64,000 nt of DNA, from NCBI RefSeq assembly GCF_051622035.1, contig NC_135365.1, forward strand, positions 2,098,501 through 2,162,500, in the 5' to 3' direction. The stretch's first letter is position 1; every line of letters begins with the position of its first letter. Below the pieces are notes generated by a model. That model saw only the letters and a list, made by a program, of their open reading frames with translations. It did no database searches and was not told where the DNA came from. The translations under genes were made by a program, and so were the position numbers. This document shows, piece after piece, positions 24,031-34,719 of this stretch. The stretch is from Arctopsyche grandis (taxonomy: Eukaryota > Arthropoda > Insecta > Trichoptera > Hydropsychidae).

Positions 24031-24199
24031 GCTGGCTAGATGTCTCTATGATGTTCTATACATTGTTTATTGATGATTATAATTGACTAGAAAGGCGCAT
24101 TGGGGTTAACCCATTTGAACCCACGCGGTCAGTTATGAACTTACACGATGTATGCCAGCGCGGTCGTTCACGGCATTTTACAATTTTGCGTCGTAAAAT

Positions 24200-24600
24200 A
24201 AAGGGGATCAAAATAAATACCCATATGAAAATGACTCTTAGAACTCGCCTTGTGTCTTAGTGTTCGTCGGTGCCCGCCTTGTATCTCCGTGCGCGCCTCG
24301 TGTCTCTTGTGTCTTAATTTGATCGTAGGTGAAAAATTGGAGAGAGTAATAGTTAAAATTTACGTACATTGAAGTTAGCCTGTTAGGCATTCCTGGTATA
24401 TATACATATACATATGTATTAAATTAAAATAAATACTCGTATGAAAGTGATTTGTGGAACTCGCATCGTGTCTCAGTGTTTATCGGTGCTCGCCTTATAT
24501 CTCCGTGCGCGCCTAATGTCTCCGTGCACGTCTCATGTCTTAATTTGATCGTAGGTGAAAAATTAGACAGAACAATAGATAAAATTTACGTACATATGGG
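24200..24600 (+). repeat. tandem pair of ~225-bp units
   Basis: Two related units (about 24205-24375 and 24425-24600) share AAATAAATAC, GAACTCGC, TCTCCGTGCGCGCCT, GTCTTAATTTGATCGTAGGT and AATTTACGTACAT. Each contains internal 18-21-bp repeats related to 3930-4035. Confidence 0.65.
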
Positions 24601-24929
24601 AGTTTGTTTAATAATTCCATTTCGATAAGTTGTCGTAAACAAAAGTGCAGATCATTCACGCGTCTCTTTCGTGCTAATGATCTTTATTTTTGTACAAGGT
24701 TTATTTAAAATTATTCTTTCTTGAATGAAATATGCCTTCTGTTTGTTATTGCAAGTGCTTATCATTGCGTACTGTGAAATTACATGACGCACACTTCTGA
24801 TATGAGGTTTTTTGAAAATTCTTGAACATACATATCTAATTTCCGCTTAAGATCTTATTAAGACAAACATTAATTAAACCATTCAAACGAATATTTTTGT
24901 ATACAATGCTTAACCTTACATATATGTAA

Positions 24930-25276
24930 AACACTAAAGTTTGTTTGTTCGTAGTCTATTGTTCTGACGTCATCGAACAAATAATTCGCTTTTTTCCGAT
25001 TCAAAGGATTCGAAGTTCCCGGGGGTGTAGGCGCCGACAGCGAAGCCCTAGGGGGCGAAGACACCGGGGGTGTACATATAATTTTTTATAAGAGACTTGC
25101 TATAAATGTTTGTTTGTTCGTGACAGTCAATTTAATAAAAAAACAAATGAGTATTCAAATAAATTTATATAAAATAAAGCTATTCAAATAAATTTAATAA
25201 AATGTTTACTATTAGATTAGTCATGTTTAAGTGGTTTATATTACAAATACCGAGTGAAGCCGGGTAATAAAGCTAG
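24930..25276 (+). mobile_element. Helitron-like fragment with CTAG end
   Basis: Shares GACGTCATCGAACA, ATTCG, TTCGA-type segments, a short CGAAGCCCTAGGGGGCGAAG core and the terminal TTAGTCATGTTTAAG...GAAGCCGGGTAATA with the large copies. It ends in CTAG (25273-25276) followed by T. Most of the minisatellite is absent. Confidence 0.65.
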
Positions 25277-25514
25277 TATTTATATAATCCATTATGTACT
25301 ACTGGAGCCTGCTTCAACTGTATTCCTACTATTTTGCAGATTGAGCTCTTCTGATATTTCCATCTTCTTCTTGATTATTCTACCCACTTACATACATAGA
25401 ATAGACACAATCTACTTAGACCAAACTTACCCACACTAAAACCAACAAGATGAGTAATTTGCAACTATCAGTTCTAGTATGCATACATATATAATATGAG
25501 TACTGATCCAACAT

Positions 25515-25760
25515 GATCCACTTAATTACAGATCCGTTCTGGACGGTCAGTCCACACTCCCCCAACGTGAGAGGGGCACATTCGTGATTAATTAGTCCAT
25601 CGTCCACCTGATCGTCATCTCGTCGGCTAGCCAATTAGTCCAGGGTGTAACTCAATATCATGGCCGATTAATTATGTGACCCTTTCCCGTGGATTCTCAT
25701 GGCTAATTAACGGGCCCCACGGACGAGGCGATGTTCGTCTCTGTTGTCCTCACTTATTTA
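25515..25760. promoter_or_regulatory. candidate enhancer with clustered TAAT sites
   Basis: A GC-balanced block in AT-rich DNA with five homeodomain-type cores spaced 25-55 bp apart: TTAATTA (25522), GATTAATTAG (25586), CAATTAG (25632), GATTAATTAT (25666) and GCTAATTAAC (25702). There is no coding support. Regulatory function is inferred from motif clustering only. Confidence 0.3.
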
Positions 25761-26056
25761 CTCATGGGTACCCCACGTGTAGGTACCGCTACTTTGTGAA
25801 AACTTATGTATTATATTTCTTAACGTTTCGAAAGTTTCGACTTTATTGCTTGCTGGAAGATGGTCTTTGTATGTGCGGTTAGTTTATGTTATGAATCAGT
25901 ACATATATAAGTTTTATGGTTTGCTTTGATGTCAATTTAGAATTTAATGTCGATTTTTTTGTTTTTCAAACGTAGAGACTGCGCTTAAGAGTACTCATTA
26001 ATAACATTTTTAACCCAATACAACATATGCACTTCGTTATATATCTTCTATTATAT

Positions 26057-26404
26057 TGTTGCGTAGGATCCAAATGAAAGGCCAAAGTCGCTTCATAGCA
26101 TCTATTCAACGATTCAGGAGGTCCACAAGTAACCACCGCTCACTCCAGAATAATCTGATCTTCCGTGTGTACCTCCTTATTAAGGACAAGTTGCACAGCA
26201 TAGTTTCCTTGATCCATTAATGTGTCTATTGCTTAAGCGCGTAGTCTATCCTGGCAAGTCGCACGCATTCGCCCGGGTCTATGAGAACTCCAGCGTATCC
26301 TTAGTTCGGCTACTTACTAGGTCCCGTTAGCCTAATCTGGTCTCTATTGTTCACCCACGAATGCACTTAAACGTGGATAATCTCTCTCATTTTCCCACGT
26401 TACA
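26057..26404. mobile_element. solo LTR, 348 bp
   Basis: Begins TGTTGCGTAGGATCC and ends CCACGTTACA, flanked on both sides by ATAT (26053-26056 and 26405-26408). Its first ~70 bp (AAAGGCCAAAGTCG, TTCATAGCAT) match the second solo LTR at 30091-30534. TG...CA ends and a 4-bp duplication suit a Gypsy-like LTR retrotransposon. Confidence 0.72.
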
Positions 26405-27712
26405 ATATACATACATATTTATTTATTTATTTAAAAGTTTTGGACCATTGTGGCATTACAGGAAGAACCTAATGAGCCAGAATGACCTACATAAGAAAAC
26501 ACTACATACATACATATGTATTTATGTATGTATGTAGTTCATTTTTCTATTTGTTATACAAAAAAACCCTCCCGGTTTTTTCACTACAGGGGGTCGAGAA
26601 CGTATCCGTGCCGTACGATTCAATGTGTTTGCAACTTAAGGGCTTTCATACAAAAACACTCGGGTAGTACTGGGGAGTTTGTCTGTCGTAGTCGTGGGGT
26701 AGTTTGTTTGTTTATCGGTAGTTTGTCAAAAACACTCGGGTTGTTTGTCTGCTATGCAATTGCACAATTCAAAATAGAACAACCAAACTTGGTATACCAT
26801 CTCATGATACCTTATCTTAGACCGTAGAGTGGTATTGGAAAGTCTCTGAGGCAAGACAAAATGTAAAAGGAATATTTGATGCCGTCATGATGACTCAAAT
26901 TTGTTTTTGAATATACTGAAGAGTATTCAGAGGTAAGGGCAGTCAAGTCGAGGTACAAGAAAATCATCAAGAAGGTTTCAGATCTTTAATAGATGTTCTT
27001 CTGGTGAATGCTGGGTTCCGAATGAATCCTGCGACCAACTCATCGGATTTTATACATGTTTGCAAGCCGCGCGGGCTTGGTTGTTTAATCGAGCTCAAGC
27101 ATTGGTCCGTGAGCCGAGCTCTCCGATTGGTCGATGAGTCGGGCTCGGGATTAGGCGGGGTGCACTTATCCTCCTATATATCCTCAACAATACATTGCCT
27201 TCCCTTTGTCCCACGTGTCAATAGAGTAAGTGATAATGTAATGGAATAGGACTGACTGCGCTGCCGGGTGGGAACGCTTCAATCTACTCATTTGTCAAAT
27301 GAGTAGATTTAGATCAAATCTACTCAAAGTCTAGGCGTTTCAAAATTGAACCATACAAACACGTACACACAATCTTAATCTCGCAGAATGATATTGAAAT
27401 TGTAAACACGCGGCATTACTATTAATAAAATATGAATGTATATTCTGTTGTCTTAACGATATTGTTTTTATTTCACTCGAGTATAATATAATATGTGATA
27501 ACGCTTTAAGTCCGACAACATTCTCATGAGAGAAAAATTGCGAACACGTCTAAAAATTGTTATTCCCCACTGCATACGTTCTAATTAATACTAATTATAA
27601 ACAACAACAATACTGAAAACCACTAAGTAATCGATTTCGAATGCTTAGCCTGCACTGTTGGCAAAACAGTCACGACATTTTAGCCACTTCTCAAGTTGTA
27701 CTACATATACTT
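26405..27712. other. noncoding; LINE tail, GC-rich patch and palindrome
   Basis: A LINE 3' tail fragment ((TTTA)n then GGACCATTGTGGCATTACAG) lies at 26420-26490. The patch 27055-27200 is GC-rich with two ATTGGTC (inverted CCAAT-type) motifs and CTATATATCC, promoter-like but without a following gene. A perfect 29-bp palindrome lies at 27281-27309 (AATCTACTCATTTG, one base, complement). Confidence 0.4.
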
Positions 27713-27890
27713 ACGCTGACCATACGTCCTTTATTTCACTGCTCTGTTCTTATTTAATAAAATTGCCATTTTGTCCTTTATTTTGTTATATCGACGACTA
27801 TCGCTAAAAATATTAAACCGAAATATTTAAATAATTCATAAATTTATTGATTACACTGAGCAACAACAAAAATTACCAGAGTGGAGTCTA
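27713..27890 (+). repeat. dispersed repeat, ACGCTGACCATACG family
   Basis: Starts TACGCTGACCATACGTCC and continues TTTATTTCACTGCTCTGTTC, ATTGC, TTTTGTCCTTTATTTTGT, GATTACACTGAGCAACAA. An inverted copy lies at 51728-51930. The shared left end looks like a transposon terminus, but I cannot define the other end. Confidence 0.6.
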
Positions 27891-27907
27891 ATCAATATTC
27901 ACTCAGT

Positions 27908-28225
<318 letters not shown>

Positions 28226-28419
28226 CGTTTAAAAAAAAATGCGCTGCCAAAAGTAAGTTCTGGAATCAATAGTCAGATGTTTTTCACATTGATTGTGATT
28301 TATCTATGCTTTAAAATATTTTTAATTGATTATCTATCGAATTTCAAAAGGCCCAAAATATAATTTTTTTGCAAGGTTTTTATTACAAGATTTTATTAGT
28401 TTCACTTCTTCAATTGGTC

Positions 28420-28565
28420 TGACAATCTTCCTACTTTCTTCCCATCGCTTTGAAACATTGCCATTTTGCGAAGTTTGGCCGCTGATAGAGATTTCAATTG
28501 TGTCCGTTAAGTTGATGGTGAAATATAATCGTAATAAACACGTTTAAGAATCCAACATTTTCCGT
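28420..28565 (+). repeat. dispersed repeat (as at 14730-14890)
   Basis: Shares TTGCCATTTTGCGAAGTTTG, GATGGTGAAA and ATAATCGTAATAAACACGTT with the family. Confidence 0.5.
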
Positions 28566-28639
28566 TGAGATATCTATGGAGAGAAAATTTGGCGAAAACT
28601 GAGAAATAAGAATAACTCAAGGTTTTCGCAATATAAAAT

Positions 28640-28800
28640 TGGATAGGAAAAGCCAATTTTTACAGGAATCGTTTCAAATCAGAAAAATTGACAAATTCTG
28701 ATAAGAAATACCTGGTCAGCAACGAGACTCCAGTGGGAATCGAACCCATGATGCCTAGCACGAGAGATTACAACACTCACCCCTAGACCACTAAGCATGT
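28640..28800 (-). repeat. SINE copy, partial
   Basis: Carries complements of the family core (AATCAGAAAAATTGACAAAT, GATAAGAAATACC) and of the tRNA-like head (GGGAATCGAACCCATGATGC, a B-box in reverse). Ends with CTAGACCACTAAGCATG. Confidence 0.7.
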
Positions 28801-29738
28801 TTTATAACATCGTTATAAAACGATTCTTTATATGTACATTATTTTCTCCAAAAAAAATATGGTCACCAATCCTATGTATACTGGAACTATTATTTTACTC
28901 CAGGGTTGCACTGGACCAATCAAAATCATTTGATTTTATTTTTGATAGAAAGTCGCATTGCGCAACTTTGACAATTTCGTTGAAAAATATTTACATATAA
29001 TTCCGTACACGTATTTCATTACATACGTTACGAATCATCATGACTGGGCGAAATTTTCACAATGCTCTTTCGCTTATGAGAGCATGGTGCTTTTTTCGAA
29101 ACGGTATTTATTGAATATGACGTGAAATTTTGAGTGATCGACGTCAAATTGCGTCATATGATGAATTTTTATTGTATTCGCTGTGGTAAAAGTTGCACTG
29201 GGCAAACTGATATAATAACTCGTCGTATGCTCTTCGTACCATGTTTATACCAGGTTGACACAATGCGAGTAGCTTAGACCAAGTCTGTAAGTTCAATGTC
29301 CAAAATGCTGAATACGCTCGTCTTGTCAGATTTTACTTGTTTAAACGCCTATAACTTTATCTTTTTCACACTACATATATCTTATTGTTCTAGGTTTTAT
29401 ATCTGCTTAACTCTTTGAATGCTGACAATTCCATGGGTCTGAAAAACGTCGATAGGCGTTGTATTTTGAGCATTTACAAAGTAAACAAGAATACCAGAAG
29501 GCTAAGCCTTTCCAGGTAGCATTGAAAAAAAAATGCATTGAACATGGGTCGTGTAATCCGTGTCATTCATTTGTTAACGTTTATAAAGATTAGTTTACAT
29601 CGGAATATCAGAATTTATAACCATTGCAGAATTTCCCGTTGGAATCTGTAACTGCTTAGTATTTTAGATTGTGGCTTGGCATTTAGATTGTGAGCATTAC
29701 ATTTTAACTACAATGAAGAAGATGGAACTTGTTTTCGA
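28801..29738. other. noncoding DNA
   Basis: No gene seen. The stretch near 29335-29380 (GTTTAAACGCCTATAACTTT) recurs near 42485 (inverted) and 45855, so it contains another dispersed repeat. Confidence 0.4.
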
Positions 29739-30711
29739 ATACAACATTCATTAATAGGTTTCTTTTGTTTATTTTATATTGTTGCAAGATATATTAGAAA
29801 GTATAAACACACCTTTACAAAACTCCAAATCCCCGGCGGTAGTTATCTAGGGTTAATTTGGATTAGCTACAATTTTTATACCTGCTTTCTATTGGAATTC
29901 TAAATAAATCTAGTTGGAAATGTTGGCGAAATTTTCAGCGTGGCGGGCTTTCAACAGAAAAGACGTCAGCACTCAAAGGGCCAAGTGCACAAGTCAATCT
30001 ATAAAGGCGATGGTTCATGTTATGTGAAAAAAAAGCTTAAATTTGATGTGCGATCTTGACCGCTGGTCGATCTTAAATAGGTTTTGATATTGTTGCGTAG
30101 GGGTGGGTGGAGGATCCAAGTAAAAGGCCAAAGTCGTTTCATAGCATATATTGATGATTAAGGAGATACAAGCACTGGCAGTGCTCAGTCCAGAATGACC
30201 TGATATCGCCTACATACCACCTTATAAAGGGTAGATCTCTCAGGACGTCTAATCTGTTTACCTATTGTATAGTCACGTATTCGGATATGTATTCCCACGA
30301 CATTAGGTCTCCCCGTACCGATTCTGAGAAAGGACTAATAACGGTCATTGTTTAGCCTAAATGCACTTAGAGTCCAGATATAATCCTGGAAGTAAGTGCA
30401 AGCACTTAGTTAATCCGTTAACAGATATCCGTTGGTCCTAAGTGCAAGCACTTAGTTAATCCGTTAACAGATAACCCTTGAACGGTCACATAGTCTCTGG
30501 GATTCTATTCGCTTAATCCGCGGCGTACGTAACAATATTTAAAAAAAAAATAGTTGAGGGTGCCCAAAGCGCCCCGGCGCCCTTGGCAACCGCCCGTTGC
30601 CAATGCGTTGCTACGACACTGTGTAGAAAATTCAATTTTTTTCATATTGAATAATAGTTTTACAGAAAATGACCTCATTAGCCTTTGGAATAAATCCTTC
30701 TTTAGGGTTAG
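29739..30711. repeat. dispersed repeat, copy interrupted by a solo LTR
   Basis: Matches 50505-51007 over most of its length (TTGTTTATTTTATATTGTTG, GAAATGTTGGCGAAATTTTC, CGTGGCGGGCTTTCAACAG, CGCCCAAAGCGCC...AATGACCTCATTAGCCTTTG). The 444-bp LTR at 30091-30534 is missing from that other copy. The CGACACTG...GCGCC end (about 30560-30622) resembles a hAT-type terminus read in reverse. Confidence 0.75.
30091..30534. mobile_element. solo LTR, 444 bp
   Basis: Begins TGTTGCGTAGGGGTGGG and ends GCGTACGTAACA, flanked by ATAT (30087-30090 and 30535-30538). Same family as 26057-26404. Contains a tandem duplication of a ~42-bp segment with TAAGTGCAAGCACTTAGTTA (30390-30470). The paralogous repeat at 50820-50850 shows the site without the insertion, confirming the boundaries. 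Confidence 0.85.
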
Positions 30712-30739
30712 TTTCAGCACTGCCAGTACATAGGTACTC

Positions 30740-31760
30740 AATAGTATGTCGCCGCGACAAATTGCCCAACCGATAGCATATCATCTTATAGCATCCACGT
30801 ACGCACCGAATCACCTCAATTAGGGCAATGCAAACATAATCCGGACGATATACCGATTAGGTACTATATGTAGTATAGTAGAACTGGTATATCTGAGATG
30901 TAGTGGGTCGTGAGTGGCGGCCATCTGCCCCAGGCGCCCCGTGGCGCCCCCGATCCTAATCTGGAGCCCCCCAATCATTCAGTTACCACTTGTCACGATC
31001 AAACTACAATATCTGTGACTTGCGGCTTATTTGTTGTGTCCTCGCCGGCTTTTTCAAAACTCGACTCTTTGTTCCCCCTCCATGTTTTTTTTTGTTTTCG
31101 CTTTTATATTATGCAAAGCGGACCGGGACCGATGAGGTTTCGACAATGGCGCGTTGAGCTCTTATCGTTAGCGAAATCTCATGAGATTACGATCCCTCTG
31201 AGCCTTATCTGAGCTATGCTTGCTTATACCAAAAGTGCATGTTGAACATTTTTGAGAAGGACTTTTTGTGTGATATGAGTGGTTTAAAGTTCGCTGAGAA
31301 ATTTGTCGGCAGACAAGTCTCACGTAGGGTCTTTGGCTGCGATAAGAGCTCAAAGTGATAACTTCACGATTTGTCTAAATGGAGTTGATTTTTTTGGCTA
31401 TATACAGTGGTTTCAACCAAATTGCTTAGCAACGGGTTTCCAACGAAATTTTTAAAAACTAAATTACTTTTTGTTATACATATACAAAATCTCTAATATT
31501 TGCATTTCTAAATAAACCTGATTTTCTTACAAATTACATTCGATTTAAGTTCATTTTATTTTAAAATTATCTATATACATATATTTAAAGGCTGTATAAA
31601 AATGTCTGTAATTCAAGTTGCTGATTAATAAATAAACTGAAGTTGATTAAGAATAATTGTAATTTTAATATACAGTCACTTTGATTTATTGCAGTATTTA
31701 AAACGCCGTTAAAAAAATGGGCTATCAATCTTTACTCTTGAATTTGGCAATTTTATTTAA
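30740..31760. other. noncoding DNA with a 14-bp inverted repeat
   Basis: No gene is supported. TTGAGCTCTTATCG (31154) and its exact complement (31340) are about 175 bp apart and may be ends of a small element. The stretch 30915-30970 is a CGCCCC-rich patch. Confidence 0.4.
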
Positions 31761-31761
31761 A

Positions 31762-32004
31762 TCTTATATATAAAACTGAAACGGCATCTGTAGTTCGTTT
31801 CTGATTGGCTGTTGTCAAAGTCGTTTCTGATTGGCTGTCGTCAAAGTCGTTTCTGTTTGGCTGGATTGGTCAAAGACGTTTGTGAATTGGTCGGCCGTTA
31901 AATAATATACATTTTTTTATTCAAATAAATTTAATAAAAAAAACAAATGAAGAATTTTTCATGATTTTTATTTAATTTCCATTTACCGAGCGGAGGACCA
32001 CTAG
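31762..32004 (+). mobile_element. short Helitron-like element, 243 bp
   Basis: Starts TCTTATATATAAAACTG after a host A and ends GGAGGACCACTAG before a host T. Internally it has three ~28-bp repeats of GTCGTTTCTGATTGGCTG. A TC...CTAG element between A and T suits a non-autonomous Helitron of a different family from the 1.8-kb copies. Confidence 0.6.
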
Positions 32005-33189
32005 TATAATATAAAATTATTATTATAAAAAACTCTCATTAAGATAATAATATTTAAATTATTTCTAGTTTAAATTTTATTTTAATTTTGATTAAAAATT
32101 AAAAGATACATTACAAACGTAATGGTTCAAACATTGCGAGTTGACGCGCGAGAAACTTCTGTAGAACAAAAATTATATCTACATATATGTATGTATGTAT
32201 TTATTGTTATAAACTATATTATTATTATTAAATTCTTATAAAATACATATATGAATCATTTAAAAAAAAAAGTTGTAACTACCAAAGCGATCCTATGTAC
32301 ATCTAGGATCACCCGACAGATTGTATTGCACTGTGAAAAAAACCTTATTTAATTAATTTAAATTTAAATTATATCAGTCATGTTGGCAGAAATCTTGTCA
32401 AACTTTGAAAGACTACTACGACAGACAAATGGCTACAAAATTTTGTAAAGATTTGTCACGATTTCAAAAACGGACATTTAAATCAATTTTTAATTCCCTT
32501 TAATAGATATATGTATAAATAATGTTAAGAACTCTCCGCACACTATACAAACTAAATAATTTAATTCCAATTAAATAAATGCACGTATATACCGGATATG
32601 ACGAAGGAAAGCGTATATAAGATTGTATATATTTACACTTAAACCGTTTAGTAAAGATCTATATGCTAATTAAAACATAGTTTCCGTTCGAATTTTGTCC
32701 CCAGGTATATATTTTTTTATATTATATTACATACATCCGTTTCTGAACGATTTTATTTTTAATTCAATATAAAATTCATCATACTTTAATACAAATACGT
32801 AGCTCAATTACATGTCCTATTCAATTATGATATTTGTCACATTTTTTAAAATGTTATTTCCCAAGATACACTCTATACCTTATTATACTTACACAATAGA
32901 TGAAGCTTTACATTTCTTCCTTGCATTATCGATTTATTCAGGGAAATTAATATTTAATTGCAAAATAGCCCGTAGCATTTTATGGTAACGGGTATAAGTA
33001 CCTACATAGTACACGAGTACGTACTATGTGAGGTTATATTCTTGAACTTTCGCATTGAATATTCAATAAGTTTAACCCATTGTGAACGGTCGCCGGTTTT
33101 GAATAATAACAATTCTAATGAACGTCGTCGTTCCGTTTTTACATATCGCTCGAATTAAATAACGAGCGACCCAGAAGAAGAAGGACTTA
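32005..33189. other. noncoding AT-rich DNA
   Basis: No gene or clear element seen. 33060-33180 is more GC-balanced (CGGTCGCCGG, GAACGTCGTCGTTCCG) and unrecognised. Confidence 0.45.
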
Positions 33190-33456
33190 ATTGAACGCAA
33201 TACTCATTATATTTGATTATAATGCGATTTTGTGGAATCTGCATGCAGCAAATTACTCTGTAATGATTGAGAGGGTGCAAAAAGCATTTCTTCGTTTCCT
33301 ATATAGGAAAGAGTATGGGTATTACCCATATCTCTACTCTACTCCCTTCCTTTTTGGCTTGCTTGGGTATAATTCTCTTGAACTTTGGAGAAACCTCTCA
33401 TTAATTCATTTTGTTCTCCAGCTTCTACGTGGTAATACGTCATGCCCTTCGGCTTG
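33190..33456 (+). mobile_element. non-LTR retrotransposon fragment (RT C-terminal)
   Basis: Open frame with LINE thumb-region features (YNAILWNLHAANYSVMIERV, QKAFLRFLYRKEYGYYPYL, ending FVLQLLRGNTSCPS). It joins by homology to the start of the frame at 15034. It is truncated at both ends; a SINE lies directly downstream. Confidence 0.75.
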
Positions 33457-33860
33457 ACAGGAAGACCCCAATGCGACTTCCTGGACAATTAATTACAAAA
33501 AATGCAACATTTTATTATTACGTAAATCACTGTATTTTCAGAAGCTGGAGAACACGAAATAACAATTAATTACAGAATTAATCTATTAAGACATCTATGG
33601 ATTTAGATTTTGTACATAATTTTTACAAATTGTACACACAATAAATACAGAAGATTTGTGACAACAGGAAAGATGATTTTTTGCCAATTTTGAGGAACCG
33701 TTTCAACAATGATCAGATAAAATTGGCAAACTCCGATAAGAAACGATCGATTTGGAGTCACAAATACCACCAAATCTAACCAGCAGTATGGCGGATCGAA
33801 CCCACTGATCACTTGGTGCCAAACATACACGCTACCATTAAATCATACTGCTGGTCTATC
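33457..33860 (-). repeat. full-length SINE copy
   Basis: About 400 bp. It carries the complement of the family tail (GACAGGAAGACCCCAATGCG at 33458), core (GGAACCGTTTCAACAATGAT, CTCCGATAAGAAACGATCGA) and tRNA-like head ending near CATACTGCTGG (33846). Confidence 0.8.
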
Positions 33861-34039
33861 TATCGTAGAGATCTTTTACATATATGGAGTTTGTATTATT
33901 ATTATAGTGCACAGAAATCATGTTTTAAGTTGATGCTACTAAGAACTATGCGGGAAGAAGGTACAATCATCAAATAATGATGTTTACCACGTACATAATT
34001 ATAAGGGATATAAAGTCCCAACTGACCAGCACCGACAGG

Positions 34040-34225
34040 CATGACGTATTACCACGCTGAATCTGGAAAACAAAACGAAGTAATGAGAAGGTTTTCCAAA
34101 ATTCAAGGGAATTATACCCAAGCATGCCAAAAAGGAAAGGAGTGGAGTAGAGATATGGGTAATACCCATACTATTTCCTATATAGGAAACGAAGAAATGT
34201 TTTTTGCACCCTCTAATCATTAGAG
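34040..34225 (-). mobile_element. non-LTR retrotransposon fragment
   Basis: Reverse complement matches 33260-33400 (GGTGCAAAAAACATTTCTTC, GGTATTACCCATATCTCTAC, GGCATGCTTGGGTATAATTC). Decayed and short. Confidence 0.65.
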
Positions 34226-34676
34226 AGTATATGTATATCTATGTAAAAAAAATAGTACATAAAATACTTCTCCGATAGTTTCTCTTTGTGTCATTGAACA
34301 GATAGAAAGTAATCTTTGTTAAAGTTATAAATATAAATTCAAGTCCTTCAGAACCAAGCTATAGAATATTGACAAAACTTCAAACTTACTTAAGTCGTTC
34401 TGACATCGAATCCTTCAACTATTTATGTATATTATGCGCATACGAAATCGAATGACGAGATTTTCATAATGACCCAAGCAAACTGCACGATTTTTATTCG
34501 TCAGCTGACAGGAAACTCACATGACCCGGTCGAAATCGATAAATTTTACTTTTTACGATACTTACCTATAGTATATATATGTATATACCTACGAACCTGC
34601 ACATTTAATCTTTTTTTGTCGTATTTTTATATGACTATTGAATATATTACTGCGATTTTGATTTTTTTTTTTTTTG

Positions 34677-34719
34677 GTATAAAAAGGTATACTCAAGTGT
34701 TTGTCTTGTTTGTTTCAGG
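34677..34719 (+). promoter_or_regulatory. NTAN1 5' boundary: TATA-like box and acceptor-like tract
   Basis: TATAAAAA (34679) lies about 41 bases before the NTAN1 ATG, so transcription could start within the last few bases before the codon. The bases just before the ATG (TTGTCTTGTTTGTTTCAG) also form a good splice acceptor, which would imply a noncoding first exon upstream. The sequence does not decide between them. Confidence 0.35.

Noticed and set aside
27055..27200. Promoter-like patch (two ATTGGTC motifs and CTATATATCC)
   Set aside because: No coding sequence follows in either direction; possibly part of an old LTR, not enough to call.
28741..28800. Possible tRNA gene (B-box-like motif, reverse strand)
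   Set aside because: No complete cloverleaf; the motif is the head of a SINE family with many copies in the window.
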